The notes under the pieces: generated by a model
Told to the model about the DNA's origin: nothing
The model's database searches: none
Seen by the model: only the letters and a program-made list of their open reading frames with translations
Assembly (NCBI GenBank): GCA_031273365.1
Contig: JAISSA010000054.1
Span: forward strand, 1 to 7,040
Reading direction: 5' to 3'
Source: Synergistaceae bacterium
GTDB taxonomy: Bacteria; Synergistota; Synergistia; Synergistales; Aminobacteriaceae
Length of the DNA: 7,040 nucleotides
Made by a program: the position numbers and the translations under genes
Shown: positions 5,939 through 7,040 of the stretch, piece after piece
How positions within the stretch are numbered: position 1 is the stretch's first letter
Layout of the letters: every line of letters begins with the position of its first letter

Positions 5939-5985
5939 CTCAGGGCTTTGCCCCGAACCCCACTCAGGGGCCCGCGGCCCCTGAG
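5939..5985 (-). repeat. Hairpin repeat overlapping the kinase stop codon
   Basis: CTCAGGGGCC (5963-5972) and GGCCCCTGAG (5976-5985) form a perfect 10-bp stem with a 3-nt loop, and the kinase TGA (5964-5966) lies inside one arm. A second small stem, GGGC-TTT-GCCC, follows at 5943-5953, and CTCAGGG occurs at both 5939-5945 and 5963-5969. In minus-strand sense this is a GGGGTTC...GGGGC-AAA-GCCC pattern, which resembles small dispersed GC-rich intergenic repeats. It contributes the last residues of the kinase (FSGAAGP). Lying inside the operon, it may stabilise or attenuate the mRNA between kinase and dehydrogenase. Confidence 0.6.
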
Positions 5986-7040
5986 AACCCCATCTTCTGG
6001 CCTGACGCCCTGAAGCGTTCGTGCAGACGGAGCAGCGTGTCCTTCTCTCCGAAGCCTCCGGATTTCGTGAAAAAATTTCGCCTCGTCCGAGGGTCCCGGG
6101 AACGAATCAGCCCGGGCAAAACCTCTTCCTCCAAGGCCAGAGGATAACTCTCCAACTCCGAAAGAACGGCCTGCGCCGTGTCGCCGCCCGAAAGAAAGAA
6201 GTTGTCGACGTGCGGCCCGTCGGCAAATTTTCGGACAATGGTCCGTATCGTGTCCAGAATCGCCGTGGGGCTCATACGCGCCCCTCCAACCCGAATCAGC
6301 ACCTGAGCGTCGGGCGGTTCCATCAGCCGAAGGGGCTCCTGAAGCCACCGGAAAAGCGCCTTTTCGTCCACCGTCTCGCTCTCCGAAAGCGTGAACGCCG
6401 GCATCTTCGCCGCATCTGCGAGGCAGTCGGCCTGAGCGCGCGTGACGGCCGAGGCGGTCCCGCAAAGCCAGAGCGTCCGGCCCGCGAAGGGCGTCCCCCC
6501 TGGAGGGTCGGCGTCTTTTCGGCCCCTTTTATCCGAAGGCCGGTCCGAGGGCAGAAGCGCGACAATCTCCCCCGCCAGACCCGCCGAACCCGCAGGCAGG
6601 CACTCGGGGCGCATCGCCAGGTCGGCGATGGCCCTCAGATGCCCGCGGTCGACGGCCTCACAGGCCACCAGGCAGGGAGGGCCGGACAGCCACGAGTCGA
6701 AGAGGGCGTGCAGCGCCTCGCGCCCCCGCGAGAGCGTTGCAATATCCAGCAGACGGACCGCCAGTTTCTCCGGGCCCGCCACGATATCGACGATCTTCGA
6801 GGTCGTCAGAGGAGCTATGGGATCCCTCCCCGGCTCGCTCTCCGCCGCGGGAACGCCATGCAGCCGCAGGAGCCCGCCTTCGACCGTACGCCCCTGTTCG
6901 ACGCTGGTCGGCGCGATCAGCGCGACCTTTTTCCCCGTCAGGCCGAGAAGCTCCGCAACCTCAGCGCCAACCTGCCCCCTCAGCGTGGAATCGATCTTTT
7001 TATAGACGAACCGTAAACGTTCAGGTCCCGCTTCGGATCC
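5964..7040 (-). CDS. Four-carbon acid sugar kinase, DUF1537 family (partial, N-terminus off the window)
   Basis: The frame stays open to the right edge, giving 358 residues and lacking perhaps the first 70-80 of a normal 420-430. Visible landmarks are YKKIDSTLRG (13-22), the family's sugar-acid-binding signature; APTSVEQGRTVEGG shortly after; a GSAGLA segment in the middle; and, in the C-terminal nucleotide-binding domain, LSGGDTA (283-289) and TKSGGFG (325-331). The DD-TG motif near the N-terminus must lie outside. A GTG at 6782 can serve as a start but would cut off the IDSTLRG domain, so it is not the true start. The enzyme phosphorylates D-threonate or D-erythronate at O4 with ATP in the cytoplasm and feeds the PdxA2 enzyme, whose gene starts 64 bases on. 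The last dozen or so residues (ASGQKMGFSGAAGP) extend beyond the usual end and are partly encoded by a hairpin repeat. Substrate within the C4 acids is not resolved. Confidence 0.93.
   Translation of the reverse strand, partial: GSEAGPERLRFVYKKIDSTLRGQVGAEVAELLGLTGKKVALIAPTSVEQGRTVEGGLLRLHGVPAAESEPGRDPIAPLTTSKIVDIVAGPEKLAVRLLDIATLSRGREALHALFDSWLSGPPCLVACEAVDRGHLRAIADLAMRPECLPAGSAGLAGEIVALLPSDRPSDKRGRKDADPPGGTPFAGRTLWLCGTASAVTRAQADCLADAAKMPAFTLSESETVDEKALFRWLQEPLRLMEPPDAQVLIRVGGARMSPTAILDTIRTIVRKFADGPHVDNFFLSGGDTAQAVLSELESYPLALEEEVLPGLIRSRDPRTRRNFFTKSGGFGEKDTLLRLHERFRASGQKMGFSGAAGP

Noticed and set aside
6780..6782. GTG as the start of the four-carbon acid sugar kinase
   Set aside because: The frame continues upstream to the window edge and encodes the conserved KKIDSTLRG and APTSVEQGRT motifs, so the true start is outside.
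1..7040. tRNA, rRNA, CRISPR arrays, insertion sequences, phage genes
   Set aside because: No regularly spaced repeats, transposase or integrase motifs, cloverleaf-like segments or rRNA-like stretches were seen. The window is almost fully occupied by metabolic and transport genes.

Overview
The window comes from a GC-rich bacterium, most likely an anaerobe. The best evidence is a double-cubane iron-sulfur reductase-like protein of the 2-hydroxyacyl-CoA dehydratase superfamily, which is found mostly in strict or facultative anaerobes. The mix of peptide uptake, C4 sugar-acid breakdown and high GC would suit an amino-acid or peptide fermenter such as a member of the Synergistota. That placement is an inference from gene content, not a demonstrated identity.

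Layout. Positions 2-199 (+) hold the last 65 codons of an oligopeptide/dipeptide ABC transporter ATPase. It converges on a block in which every gene lies on the minus strand. A 14-bp tandem repeat that is also a hairpin sits at the junction (196-224). Read in the direction of transcription from the right edge, the minus-strand block contains: a DUF1537 four-carbon acid sugar kinase (5964-7040, its N-terminus outside the window); a PdxA2-type dehydrogenase (4817-5899); a 447-bp gene-poor leader region (4370-4816) with a strong Shine-Dalgarno site, a seven-codon ORF and GC-rich inverted repeats; a SsuA/TauA/NMT1-like substrate-binding protein (3284-4369); its permease (2267-3268); its ATPase (1503-2270); and the double-cubane-cluster protein (243-1415).

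How the genes fit together. The kinase and PdxA2 form the known pair that phosphorylates D-threonate or D-erythronate at C4 and then oxidises and decarboxylates it to dihydroxyacetone phosphate. The next three genes are a complete nitrate/sulfonate/taurine-type importer with tight spacing (15-bp gap, then an ATGA overlap). They are followed after 87 bp, in the same direction, by the double-cubane protein. A plausible reading is uptake of a small substrate coupled to its low-potential reduction. Neither the substrate nor the ATP-dependent activator that such reductases need is visible here.

The points most worth a second look are the transporter-reductase pairing, the extra N-terminal membrane segments of the permease, the leader region upstream of the binding protein, and a hairpin repeat that overlaps the kinase stop codon.
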